From Diphasiastrum complanatum (taxonomy: Eukaryota > Streptophyta > Lycopodiopsida > Lycopodiales > Lycopodiaceae): a stretch of DNA of 64,000 nt. The notes beneath the pieces are model-generated. The model did not search any database and had not been told where the DNA came from. It was given only the letters and a program-made list of their open reading frames with translations. Both the position numbers and the translations under genes were made by a program. This document shows, piece after piece, positions 9,770 through 24,151 of the stretch. Location: contig CM055106.1 in assembly GCA_029204225.1 (NCBI GenBank), positions 10,659,575-10,723,574 of the forward strand, in the 5' to 3' direction. The stretch's first letter is position 1; each line of letters opens with the position of its first letter.

Positions 9770-10300
9770 GGAGGGTTTGCAGATCCCGACGCAACCCTAA
9801 ACCTAGTTAATAAGTGTGAGGCATTTGGCACCCTGCCTGTGTAAGTCCAATCACATAGTTGTTTGATTAGTTACAGGCTAATAAAAGGACTTTAGGCCTT
9901 TTTGTGGGACTTTTAATGTCGCAGGCCTAATTGTCAAGCTAGTGAATAAAGTTGGGTCTCCGACCAAAATTGGTTCAAATTCAAATTCAAATTGGTTCTC
10001 TCCAATTTTGAATGGGTCCCACTCTTTTTTTAAATATGAATAGTTAGGGAGGTAAAAATGGGCCAATAGGATTTTGAGGCCAAGGCCCTCCTGTCTACTA
10101 TAAATAGTGCCAAACTCGAGCTTGGAAATCATGTTCATATCCTCATTTCAATACAAGCAGATTGGTTCTTTTATGGAATGGATTTGTGAATGTCCTTGCT
10201 CTCTATATCTTTTCCTCCATCTCTCATGCTTCATTATGGATTTAGGATTAATGGAGTAGTGTTGATGCTTAGGGTTAATGGATGTTAGAGACACAACCCA
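9770..10300 (+). mobile_element. Candidate LTR-like promoter segment
   Basis: Has the look of an LTR on the plus strand: a TATA box CTATAAATAG at 10098-10107 and a downstream segment GGATTTAGGATTAATGGA at 10239 that resembles the tail of the LTR at 54734-55135 (GGATTTAGGGTTAATGGATG). Clean TG...CA ends, PBS and target-site duplication were not found, so this may be a decayed solo LTR or a non-LTR promoter. Confidence 0.35.
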
Positions 10301-10589
10301 AATAAAATGCGAAACTCAACCCTATTTAAACAAACGACTTGAAAGAAGTACATTGGAACTTCAATGGATTGCATTATGCAATAAAATAGTCATTTGATTT
10401 AAAATTTGCTCATCATGTGGAGCACACACATTTCACCAAATTAACAAAAATATGATCTTCTTAAAAGAAATCGATGAATAACACCAAATTCCATTGCCAA
10501 TACTATCTAGTCTAACTACATAAACAAGAGTGAAGACCCAAGCTAATAGTTTGTTTGCATAAGGAAATTTATTATGAGGCACTACAATC

Positions 10590-10960
10590 GTTGCCATAAG
10601 AAGCACATAAGAAAACCTACACTACGATTGTTGTAGCACGTAAGAAGACCTCTTACGATGCATTACAACCAAAACTTGTAAGAGCCAGTATGGAAGGTTG
10701 CTATGAGGAGTCCATAACCATCACATAAGAAATTTTTTTATGAGGAATTATGACCAAAGCCCATAAGAGCCCATAAGGAAGGATGTTACGAGGCATTCGA
10801 CCACTGCCCTTAACAATGAATATAAGGAGACCTTTTACGAGGCATTACGACCAAAGCCCGTAAGAGCCCATAAGGAAAGCTGTTACGTGGCATTCGACCA
10901 CTGCAGGTAACCATCATGTAAAGAGACCTTTTACGAGAGGTATTACGAACATATTATGAC
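10590..10960. repeat. Minisatellite, unit about 86-97 bp, 3-4 copies
   Basis: Imperfect tandem units keyed on TTACGAGGCATTACGACC: related forms begin near 10652, 10739, 10834 and 10931. The core CCCATAAGAGCCCATAAGGAAG recurs in the middle units as two near-identical stretches (about 10760 and 10858). No coding potential. Confidence 0.75.
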
Positions 10961-14338
<3,378 letters not shown>

Positions 14339-14354
14339 CGCATGCACACGCGCG

Positions 14355-14379
14355 GACACACACACACACACACACACAC
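14355..14379. repeat. (CA)n microsatellite
   Basis: About 12 CA units adjoining the CT array; alternating CACGCGCG sequence precedes it. Confidence 0.9.
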
Positions 14380-16724
14380 GTACATGCGCACACGATACAA
14401 CATTCAACTATCAATATTCAATGGGGCTGATAACAAGTTCGTTCTATACTCCATATGCATTAGTCGTAATAAATTCTCACATATATCATTTAGAGGACGA
14501 TAATATCAATGAGATATACTTAGTCTTAACACAAAAAGGGCTCATAGATTTATCACTAAATCTGCATATTAGTATATCACTAAACCTACAATTACAACTT
14601 ATGCACAAACAATTCCAAAACCACTTCCAACATCATTGTTGGAAAATAAAATATTGGACACTTCATGTTAAAAGATGAGACATCATGGTGGTTGCCAATT
14701 ATAGCTAGTTATCCACTTTTCTTTTCATGTGAAGAAGAAAGAGCATCTTACCACTTCTTGATGTGTCCCTCACGTGAATTATATGTACAACTTATCTTTT
14801 AATATAGAATACACTCAAGCGAGATCTTTCTTCTATGCATCTTGTTTATGCTGTTTTTTTTGTCTTATGATCATATGCATGAACATCTATTTTATATGAT
14901 TATATTACTCCAACAAGGGTTATGGGCCCACTCACATAGAAGATCTGATCTTCTGTGCAAAAACAAAAGTTCATTGTGTAGGACGTTATTTTTTGCTAAT
15001 GAGGATTACATAGTCACCGTAAAAGCAAAAGGAAAAAGGGCAAACAAAGGAGGTTCAAGACATATTGTTTGATGATGGCATCGGATAACAGAGCCTCAAT
15101 GGCTAATCTTCCTATGTCTTGAGAGAGTAATTTTGGTATGGGACACATATGCTATTGGCATGCGGGATCGAGCTTAGAGATGGTGGAGATCTAGAACTTC
15201 AACTGCATCTCACGGATGGAGAGTTGATCAGAGGTGCCGCGTTGGATCATGGTGATGCCACACATGAAAAAATGGATATAGAAACTGATAAGCTATTGAT
15301 CTTAGCTCTTTGAGGATGTTCCATCATGCTCCCAAAAATACATGGGTGATAAACATGAAGATGAAGCCAATGTTGACTCCATTCTACAACATTTAGCTGG
15401 TGATGAAAGTGGATATCCCATAGTCAGGGACTCTTGCTTTACCAATGTTTGGTGAATTGCAATAGTCGTATGATTAATCACACACTCTAATAGGAGAAAG
15501 TGTCATGACTTGTGTGTTGAGAGCCCAAAATGAGTTTTTCAAAATTGAGAGGGGAAGGATGAAGAAAATGGAAAAAAAAATTATATGAAAGTGTAAGTGG
15601 AAATCAAATTCAAAATAATCCAATCAATGGATGACTAGAATGTAGCCAATTAACATAGAAATAGGCCAAAAGCCCTAAAATTTGAGAATATGGATCTAAA
15701 GGACATTGTTAGCAAATTGAAAAAGGAATTGAAGAGGTCCATAAGGTAGTAGAGTAGAACTAGTTAGCTGGGGTTGTAGCAACTATCTACATTGTGCATA
15801 GGTTAAAAAAATGGCTCTTGTGGAGTGACACTAAAATAATCACCCAGAGACTAATTTTGCTAATGATTGTAAAAAGGTATGAAGAGACACCAAAGTGGGT
15901 TGTTGCCAAGAAGGAAGGAGACTTGTCACATGGGCACACACAGTTGGAAGAGAAAACTGAGGAATGGCAATGTAGGAAGTAGTGGAGAGCAAGATTTGCA
16001 TAGCAAAGAGATGCAAGTAGAATTTTTTCAGGAGAGAAACCTCCATCTTTTTTGTGGAGGAAGATGAGATCTCACTCTTGTTAAGAATGGTGTATCTTAG
16101 TAGTTTAGACTCCCAACAAGTCCAATCAAGCATTGGAGTTTGCAAATTATCCAAATCAATCAAGAGCAGCTTCGAATTTTGGCTACAAATGCATCCAGGT
16201 TTATTATTGCTCCTAGAATCACTATGATCAACAAATACAAAGCATTCAAAGCAAACTAAAATGTTTGTAGGATAGAAAATCACTTAGTTAGCGTTCAATT
16301 AGCTATGTAGATCATCAAAATCACTCAAACACAGATGCTCCAACTCAGCCTTGGAAGAACAACGTGTCTCAAACTCAAAAATTGCTTCTCATCAATGAAT
16401 TGATAAACGGATCCTCATCAAAGTAGTGATGGATCAGCTCAGGTATGATCTTGGGTTATTCATAGTTGTTTATAGACCTAACTATACCAACTAAGCCCCC
16501 AATCTAGGAATCATATCCATTTGGTAGGTGGATTAGGTGAGACATGTTCATAGTCACCACATTTTCTCAAATTAAGCCTATAATGTAGGACATTGATTTT
16601 GGGGCTCAACTTGACCACCTCCTAAGCATGTAAATGGATACAAATCACCTCTTAATTATCTACTATATGTACAAAGAGTTGTCAACACTCATCCTCAAAA
16701 ACTAACTAGGTTTTCAACATATAT
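14380..16724. other. Gene-poor; possibly decayed copia 5' region
   Basis: No reading frame is convincing. It lies directly 5' of a plus-strand copia pre-integrase/integrase relic, so part of it may be the remains of that element's LTR and gag, but I could not recognise gag motifs. Confidence 0.3.
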
Positions 16725-17480
16725 TTGCTAATTACTCAAAGGGTTGATCTAATGTCAAATTGCAATTTTGGTATGGTACTATTCTTATTCCAATTATTCT
16801 TCATGTCCCAAATCTTACAAAAAAAGTTCACTCTTTTGATAAGCACAATAGCTGATTTGGGCCATAAAGTCGAATTTGATTCTAATATTTGCTCGATATT
16901 AGACATAAGCAATAAGGTACTTGCACTCTGAAAGAGACAAGGCAATTTTTACAAGCTTATTCATTGCAATGCTTTGATTGTCTAGGCTCTATCTACTTCT
17001 ACTTTGGAAGATAGAGATTTACTATGGCATAACAGGATGGGTTGTATCAATATTTTTACTTCGTCTTAGAAATATGTCAACTAAACAAATTGTTCGAGAT
17101 CTCGACTACGACAATATTGTAATTTAGCCAAGCATGCTAGAACACCTTTTAGATTTGATTTGGTACACACATCTAAAGGTGTATTAGATATTGTGCACAA
17201 TGATATATGTGGACCCATGCAGACTCTCTTGATAGGGAGACTTAGTGCAAAATGCTTTTTGACCTTCATCGATGATTATTGAAGAGGACAATAGTTTATT
17301 TTCTAAACTTAGAAATCATGAGCCTTCAAGTATTTTCAATAATTCAAACATGAAGCTGAGAATCGAACTTCTAGGAAGATCAAGACAGTTTAGACTGATG
17401 GTGGCAATGATTTCATTTCGACTAAATTCAAGGACTATTGCAAAGCACGCAACATTCTAATGGAGTATACCACCAACTAT
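16725..17480 (+). pseudogene. Ty1/copia pre-integrase and integrase relic
   Basis: Translation across several frames gives a decayed copia pol segment. IADLGHKVEFDSN (about 16850) matches the region after the protease, WHNRMGC (about 17030) the gag_pre-integrase zinc finger, DIVHNDICGPM (about 17190) the first integrase Asp, FLTFIDDY (about 17262) the core fold, and TDGGNDFISTKFKDYC (about 17397) the second catalytic Asp. In-frame stops (for instance just after FIDDY) and frameshifts abolish function. No reverse transcriptase follows. Confidence 0.75.
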
Positions 17481-18596
17481 TCTCTACAGTCATGATTTGC
17501 AATAGTGACAATATTCAATCTCTAGTTTAAGGAACCGACCCCACTATGGCTTGAATAAGAAGTCACAATTTGACTAGTGGCTAATGTGTGTGTATGCTCT
17601 ATCACAATGGAAAGCTCCACCCAAAGTTGTAGAGTGCTTTTGCAGGATCAATCAACTTTATAATTCAAGAGAGTCATGATAACAAAACTAAAAACATGTT
17701 AGAAGGAAGTCAAGTTTAAGCTAATGAACTCACTCATACAAGATTTTCCTTAAGTTGTAGTTAGAATAAACATTGTCCTAATATATTTAGCTAGAAAAGA
17801 GTTCACAACAAGGGTCTATTACCGCTTCCAACCCTGGGGGTCATCCTAATCACCCCGTACTCCCCAATCAATGAGAGTTACTCCTCTCAACTAGCGATGA
17901 TGAATTTAAGTAGTGCTAAACAACACCTTTTTCAATTAGAAGCTTTTGGAATATAGAACATACTCTACCTACTTCACATCCTATACTCATGAGATAACAA
18001 TGTCACTTAAACAATCCACCCAAGGAATAGATCAAATCATTAAGATTTAAGTTCACAAGTAGCAACTTGAGACAACTTTAGAATATCGGTGTTATATTTT
18101 ATAAGAAACAATCAAACTAATATCAAGGACAATTACCCAATGCTCCATTCTGACAATCCAATCAAATCCACTACTCTAGTAGGTCCAAACATTGGTACCT
18201 TCTATTCTAGCTGATCTATTGCTATGTCACCCGGCCAATCAGAATTACTTAGTATTATCCTCACAATTTTAACTTTGAAGTTGTAAACTCTAACTACCTT
18301 ATTTCAATGAAATTTAAATCATAAAAGACACAAAATTCAACACTAGTCTATGAAAATCTTGACTTCTGTTCTAAAGTTGAGTGGACCAAGCATCCATTTC
18401 AGCACTAACGCGGTACCAGACTCGTACTTAAAGAATCCATTCAGTTTCATGTGTCCTTACTCATTTGGAGTCTCTGCGAGCAAAGCAAACGAGCTCTTAT
18501 ACCTTCTGAGTTCAAACTTTATATCCACTGATCGACAGAAATACTGATACTAATCCACAGCTTTTCATTCCTCTTTGTTCATCGATCGTAACTGAC
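17481..18596. other. Intergenic, upstream of the secreted-protein locus
   Basis: No recognised gene or element. The last 200 bp should hold the promoter of the locus starting at 18597; no strong TATA box is obvious. Confidence 0.35.
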
Positions 18597-19314
18597 ATGG
18601 CTATACTGTCTCATAATGTGAAATGGGTTTTGATCAGTTTCTTCTTGTATGTGTATAGTACAGCTACTGTTGTGGCAGCTCGACCCGATCCTGTGATCAA
18701 AAATATGTTGTTAGGCGAGAAAGCTTTCTCTTGGCACAATTTTCGCATCATTGGAGGTGGCTCAAAGGCAGCACCTGGTTTTGATCCATCTCCTTCACCA
18801 TCTCCAGGGATTTGTGTATCGGGTGCTCCGGTTTGATCCATCTTTGACGAATACTGCAACCGTTACCCCAGAATCATCCACTGATCCGCCATCTCCCCTT
18901 TCACCCCCGTCCGATGAGTTCCCTCCCAAATCACTGTGTTCTCCTCGAGTATCCTCAGTTATACCTTCCGCTATTCCAACAACACCGAGGCAAATTTTAG
19001 TACCAGACAATTCACCATCAGTACACCCTGTAGAAGGATCAGTACCCTCGTCTTCTGGAAACAGTCAACTCATAAACTTCCACGCCGGCGCTCCATCTGC
19101 TCATATGTCCCCAACGTCCTCGCAAAACCCGAAGAAGCATAAGGCGGGGCTAAGCCACGAAGCAGTAGGAGGGATCGGATTGGGCATCTTCCTATTCTTG
19201 GCAGTGATTGTTTTAATCACCTACTTGGTTGTCTCAAGGGATGCCCACCAGCACAGTGGAACGACCGCTTCACCGAGTGCACCAATTCTTCACAATTCTC
19301 CTCACCATGGCTGA
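18597..19314 (+). pseudogene. Secreted/membrane Pro-Ser-rich protein, frameshifted
   Basis: Two overlapping frames read as one protein broken by a shift. The first (18597-18836, 79 residues) starts in a good context (GACATGGCT) with a signal peptide (WVLISFFLYVYSTATVVAA), then a Pro/Ser tract ending at a stop. The second frame takes over at about 18830 and runs to 19314. It is Ser/Pro/Thr-rich, with a transmembrane helix (GIGLGIFLFLAVIVLITYLVV) and a short His-rich cytosolic tail. Together they suggest a type I membrane protein or arabinogalactan-like precursor of about 240 residues. A GTTTTGATCCATCT-like word occurs on both sides of the break (18779 and 18831), pointing to a small indel. A 49-nt GT...AG segment would also restore the frame but is shorter than normal plant introns. 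Family not recognised. Confidence 0.55.
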
Positions 19315-21151
19315 TCAACAGACGTGACCCACTTTTCTTTGTGAGCCAACATCGCTAAGCCGTTGCAAGGCAGTTGAAATATGGAGGAGACAATCCGTTG
19401 CTTATGGTTGCTCATACAACCAGACATTTTTGAGGTCCTCATACCTAGTGAATTTTTACAAGTCGGAGAAAAAAACTCTTCAAAAGAGTATGAGTCAAGG
19501 TTGGACAGCCCATTTCAAGACTCTGTTGAGTTGGCTGGCAAGAACTGTACAACCTTAATTAAAAACCGAGAGTTTGTATCTAATTTGCTGTTTACACGAA
19601 TGGCTTCGTGATGTTGCCCACTCAGAGCTGTTCTTCTGAAGACTAACTTCAAAAGAAACAGAAGATTTGGAGGAGCTCTAGCTGCATGACTCACTCTCAC
19701 TCTCATTCCCATTCAATTTATTCTTCAAAGCATTGAAATCTGAAGAGGTGGTATTGTCCTAAATCCAGATCATCTTCAGACCTTGAAAGAAGTGGTTTTC
19801 TAGGAGGAAAATAAACTGTAAGCCTACCAAATCCATGCTCTCCTCCAATGAGTATTATGAATGAATTTTCTGTCATCGTTTAGCGTGCTAGAGCCAGTAC
19901 CGCCCATAAAAGTATGTTACAATGAAAACATCTATATAATCCACATGCTAATTGGCCCCAATTGTAACTGGATAGGCGAGATCCGGTCTAGTTCTATATA
20001 CCACCATCAGCATCCCTTTACTCTTCTCTTCTTAAATAGACTCTCAAACAAGCTATGCCTAGTTGGCCCCCATGTGTACTCGGAAAAGTAAAAGAACATG
20101 TTAAAATTTTACTCTTAGGACTATTTTTGTTGTTCTACTTCCACCATCAACATCCCTTTACTCATCTTCTCCTCTTAAATAGAATAAAAGCAAGCCATGC
20201 CTTACACAATACATGAATATACTATCTACCATCCATAAACATAATGGATGGAACTTCAAACTTCAAGGGATTTTTTACATTCCATCTCTTCATAACAATC
20301 CATTTTGCTAAATTTGTGTTGAAAGTTGAAACTCATGATAACAATATGGTACAAACATAGGTACAAATCTCATAGTTGAATGCTCGTAACCACAGTCTAT
20401 AAAAGGTAAATGAAATTTCTCCACCACACCAATTGAGTATATGCCTCAAAATGTTTTCTGATGTCTAATTCTTGTAAGATTAACTACATGATTCATAATG
20501 ATATGGAAAACCAAGGTGGCTTGTCTTACAACTTTCACAAAAATGTGGTTCCAAAGATGTTGAGTGATAATTGTTGAATGATCAATATCATGAACGATTG
20601 AATTAAGCACATCTTGAAGGGAAAAAAAAAAACCTCTAATTATGGTAAAGTTATAAAGCCTTAACATCTATTTTGTTTGCTTGAAACTTTCCATTTCTTT
20701 GACCACTATCCAAATAGAATCATCAATCTCCTTTGGTTTTTGGAATATCGTCCAAAGAAGGTATTGGGAGAATCTCCTCCACTTTCCATAAAGATCAAAA
20801 CTTGACACCATATATCTTATTTCTACCAGATGTAGATGTTTACATAGAACGCACATGAAAATTGACACTTTACAAATCCAAATGTCTTGAAAAGAGTAAA
20901 ATGATCTATTAGTTATTTCATTAACAAGAGTTTCAAAAAATTCACATCAAATCAACAAATTCACGATAAGCTATATTGGGGATTTTCAGCTACACTAGAG
21001 ATAAACGAATCGCGAACCCAGCGAATCTTGATTCACTGCAACTATGAAATTCCAATCAATAACTCCATAAATGTGGTTCTTAACCTCATGTTGCAAACCT
21101 CCATTAATCAGTGTACATAACAATAAGAATGGTTGGAGTTATTGCAAAGCC
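19315..21151. other. Intergenic; diverged duplication at about 20001 and 20142
   Basis: CCACCATCARCATCCCTTTACTC and a following CTTAAATAGA...AAGC(A/T)ATGCC occur at about 20001-20060 and 20142-20205, a diverged direct duplication at 141-bp spacing. A minus-strand frame at 20446-20868 is open for 140 codons except one stop, but shows no known motif. The rest is AT-rich. Confidence 0.45.
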
Positions 21152-21544
21152 TCAACATTTGCAAGCACTAGTATCATGTGATTTCATTAAAGAGGTTTGC
21201 TGATCCAGTTTCGCCTTGTTTAGATCTGCAATGATGTTTCCAAGCCAGATGCTATGATGGGTGACATTAATGCCTACATTTTGGTTTTTGAAAAAAGAGA
21301 AACAACCTTTAATGTCTGTCTGATCTGGACAATCAGGCGTTTCAGGATCCCTCCAATACCCCTCGTGCTGTAAACCAACCCAGTTTGCAAGATTTCTATA
21401 AATATATTGGCCATGTCCTGCAAATTCCAACCAACCTTTTGGAAACATTTCCATAATTCTGCCTCCAGGGTTCATGAAAATCATATTTGTCAACTGAGCA
21501 CCATGTACAGATACCAAAATATCTGTATCACTCATAATCTCTAC
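21152..21544 (-). CDS. GT61 glycosyltransferase, exon 2 (C-terminal)
   Basis: Encodes the last 130 residues of the GT61 protein whose first exon is at 31415-32587. It carries the family signature DILVSVHGAQLTNMIF, followed by IMEMFPKGW and HEGYWRDPETPDCP, as in plant EOGT-like GT61 enzymes. The acceptor is chosen at AATCCAG followed by GTAGAGATT on the minus strand, which joins CEQ of exon 1 to VEIMSDTD in phase 0 exactly where homologues are continuous. An open frame runs further upstream to 21712, but that extension lacks family similarity and is intronic. The tail (CKC at the stop) has no ER-retention signal. Confidence 0.88.
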   Translation of the reverse strand, partial: VEIMSDTDILVSVHGAQLTNMIFMNPGGRIMEMFPKGWLEFAGHGQYIYRNLANWVGLQHEGYWRDPETPDCPDQTDIKGCFSFFKNQNVGINVTHHSIWLGNIIADLNKAKLDQQTSLMKSHDTSACKC

Positions 21545-22481
21545 CTGGATTTGGCCATCAAAAGTGTCAATGATATGATATTGCAGGAAACAATTGAGTA
21601 CTGACTTAAGATAAACTATTACCTGAGTCATGCACTTGATTGTAAAACGGTTGGATGTAAGGCTACTGAAAGAAAGATGTCTATAACAAGATGAAAAGGT
21701 GGTATCATCCACAACGTGAACTTAAGATACAGAGGACAAACTTTCCAAGTCCTATGCCATTCTATACATAGATAGGGAAACCACTGAGGATCTAATGCCA
21801 TGACATAGAATCAATAAACAGAGACGTATCATGCAACAAATGTTCTAAATTAAGAATCGGAAAAGTGAGTGGACCACAACAAGCATATTGAAACTATTAC
21901 ACTAGTTTCAATCTGAAAGCTAAAACAAAATTCATAATCAATGTCCAAGGAAAATTACCCAAAAGCCCCCACATGGAATTATAGCCTCAATTCTTTTGTC
22001 TTGTGTTCTTGGTAGATTTACTATCTCTTGCCAAGGAAGAAAACTGTAAAAATTAACAATCTTAATGAAAAAGACATGATGGGCATCTTCCAGTTACTGG
22101 GAAGTGTTCTAGCACCGGGACATCTTTGGATTAAACACACTTCAATTGAAACTAACAATGAAATCAAAGTTCTGATGTCCGGCCAATTTTGTGAACTTTA
22201 AATCTTCAAATAGGGTTCATAAACCTCCATGCAAAAGGAAACTCTGGGGGTTTAGTACTATGTGACAACTTATGCTATCAGCACATATTTCATCTTATAA
22301 GTCTTTGTGCAACAGAGAGATTGAACAGATGTAAAAAGAAAAGTACAGTGCCCCCTGCCTATGAATACTTTGCACATGTTTGAAGCCTTCGAATCCATAA
22401 ACAAGATTGCAAGTGCCTTTTCACTAACGTCTGCTACATTTGCCTCATTGATTTCGACCATGGTGTAGAACTTAGAAACCC

Positions 22482-22553
22482 GTTCCGACCATTTACAGTT
22501 GGAACGTACTGTACGTTCTGTACAGTACGTTCCAGAACGTACTTGGTCGGAAC
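22482..22553. repeat. 72-bp nested hairpin with GTACGTTC words
   Basis: The outer arms GTTCCGACC (22482-22490) and GGTCGGAAC (22545-22553) are perfect complements. Inside, GGAACGTACTGTAC (22501-22514) and GTACAGTACGTTCC (22520-22533) form a perfect 14-bp stem around a 5-base loop. The word AACGTAC/GTACGTT recurs four times in 60 bases. A T-rich tail follows. It could be the relic of a foldback or miniature element. Confidence 0.9.
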
Positions 22554-23641
22554 GTTCTTTTTTTACATGCTAATTTCGTTTGTGAGCTTGGATTCATTGA
22601 AATCACTAAAAATATCTGCTCAATGGAGTGCCTAACTGAAAAAAAAGACCCAGCACGACAATCTCAGAAAATCTTACCATTTATGAAAGCCTGTATATAA
22701 GAACTACACCTAAATAGGGGCCTGTAACATCTTAGAGGTCAAATAGTTATAATATCTGAATAAAGTGCCATCTTTGCCCAAGAGATACTCCAAACATTCT
22801 GGCATAACCCCATTTTAATGAAAAACAAATATTTGCCACACCATTGGTGACAAAAGCTGCTGCAAAGGGTAGCTATTATAAACAGAATAGTTGCAAAATG
22901 CAGGTGCTACAAAATTTCAGGTCAATGAGGACCTGGTAGACAAATGATCATCAGCATCATTTCAGCAACATTGTTTAGCTCCTATCAGCTTCTCAGAGAG
23001 ATTTTAAAGTTTTTCCCCAAACAAGCTTAGAATGTCTGCTGTAATTTTCTAGCCAAAAAACTGTCTGATAACTATCACTTATATTTTCACTCGACCTTCC
23101 AACCTACAAAAACAAAACTTTTGAGGCACCCTGGGGAACCTTAAAATCTAGCACTGAATCTAAAAAAGAGGATGGTTTTGCAAAGCTAGAATGTTAGATA
23201 CCCTTTGCATTAAAAATACACCCATCCCTCCAAAACAAGTCAGAAGAACTAGCACAACTTTCTAAAAGAAGCTTTATCCGATTTCAGAGAGTGATATATA
23301 AAAAAAGTTGTAGAACATTTAAAGAGAAAGGCCTTATGCTCACCTTCCATTGCAGTTGCAATCCCTATTTCTCTGTCAGATCCTCTTCTCACTAATAGTG
23401 AATCCATTATAGCCGACCCTTGACCCCAAAGACCTTAGAAGAGGAACACCTGTGCCTCCAGCCTTTATGATCTCCATCATTCGTGCAGATCAGTTACGTT
23501 CATATGAATATCTCAACGACCATCGAAAAACACTTCATTCTCTAGTCTATCGATGATCTCAAGAAAGAAGTTATAGCTATCAAACTCGAAGCTTCCTCTC
23601 ATTCGACTACGTCAGGTAAGATCCAACAGCTTGAAAGTCAA

Positions 23642-24151
23642 GTGGAACAACATCATACCGTTGTCCGATCCTGGGCAGATGTGCTTAAAGGTACTAATAC
23701 TGTTGTTCTACCACCTCCATCTTTGATTATCTCAGCTACGTTCACCGAGAGCCGTTTGCGAGAGCAAAAGGCTCTTAATGTCCGAGTTAGAGGTATTACG
23801 AACTCCCATGATGTTGTTGGTGATGCTAAAAAGTTTCTTGAAGAGAGTCTTCAACACCACCACAAGGATATCGATACTGCATGGCGACCTAAGAAAGCCC
23901 CAGGCACTCTTGTCATACGATTTGCATCTGCAACTGGCTGTCATGAAGTGCTCAGGAAGAGATCTACATTGCGGGGCACTACGTTATACCTGGATGAAGA
24001 CCTTACTTTCATTCACGTTCAAAAACGGAAAAAGGCAAAACAGGAGGCTATAACGAATGGAAAGCGGCTGATCTACAGGGATGGTATCATTCGTTTTGTA
24101 GATATTAAACCTGTTGCTACTAATGAGATATCTGAGATTGTTCAGAGTTAG
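23642..24151 (+). CDS. LINE ORF1-like protein, non-LTR retrotransposon relic
   Basis: A 169-residue intact frame. It resembles the RNA-binding ORF1 region of plant L1-type LINEs or related gag-like proteins: RLREQKALNVRVRGI opening an RRM-like fold, a basic FLEESLQHHHKD segment, TLVIRFASATGCHEVLRKRS, and the TLYLDEDLTFIHVQKRKKA block followed by a short basic tail. About 190 bp downstream is AATAAA (about 24346), then a TTC-rich tail. No endonuclease or reverse transcriptase follows, so it is either a 5' or internal relic or a non-autonomous derivative. Antisense to the GT61 intron that holds it. Assignment rests on motif resemblance only. Confidence 0.5.
   Translation: MEQHHTVVRSWADVLKGTNTVVLPPPSLIISATFTESRLREQKALNVRVRGITNSHDVVGDAKKFLEESLQHHHKDIDTAWRPKKAPGTLVIRFASATGCHEVLRKRSTLRGTTLYLDEDLTFIHVQKRKKAKQEAITNGKRLIYRDGIIRFVDIKPVATNEISEIVQS

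Noticed and set aside
20446-20868. Minus-strand frame of 140 codons with one stop downstream of the GT61 gene
   Set aside because: No recognisable motif, AT-rich composition and a stop in the middle; not enough to call a gene.
21545-21712. Upstream extension of the GT61 exon 2 frame
   Set aside because: Lacks GT61 similarity and would break the phase-0 join to exon 1; treated as intron.
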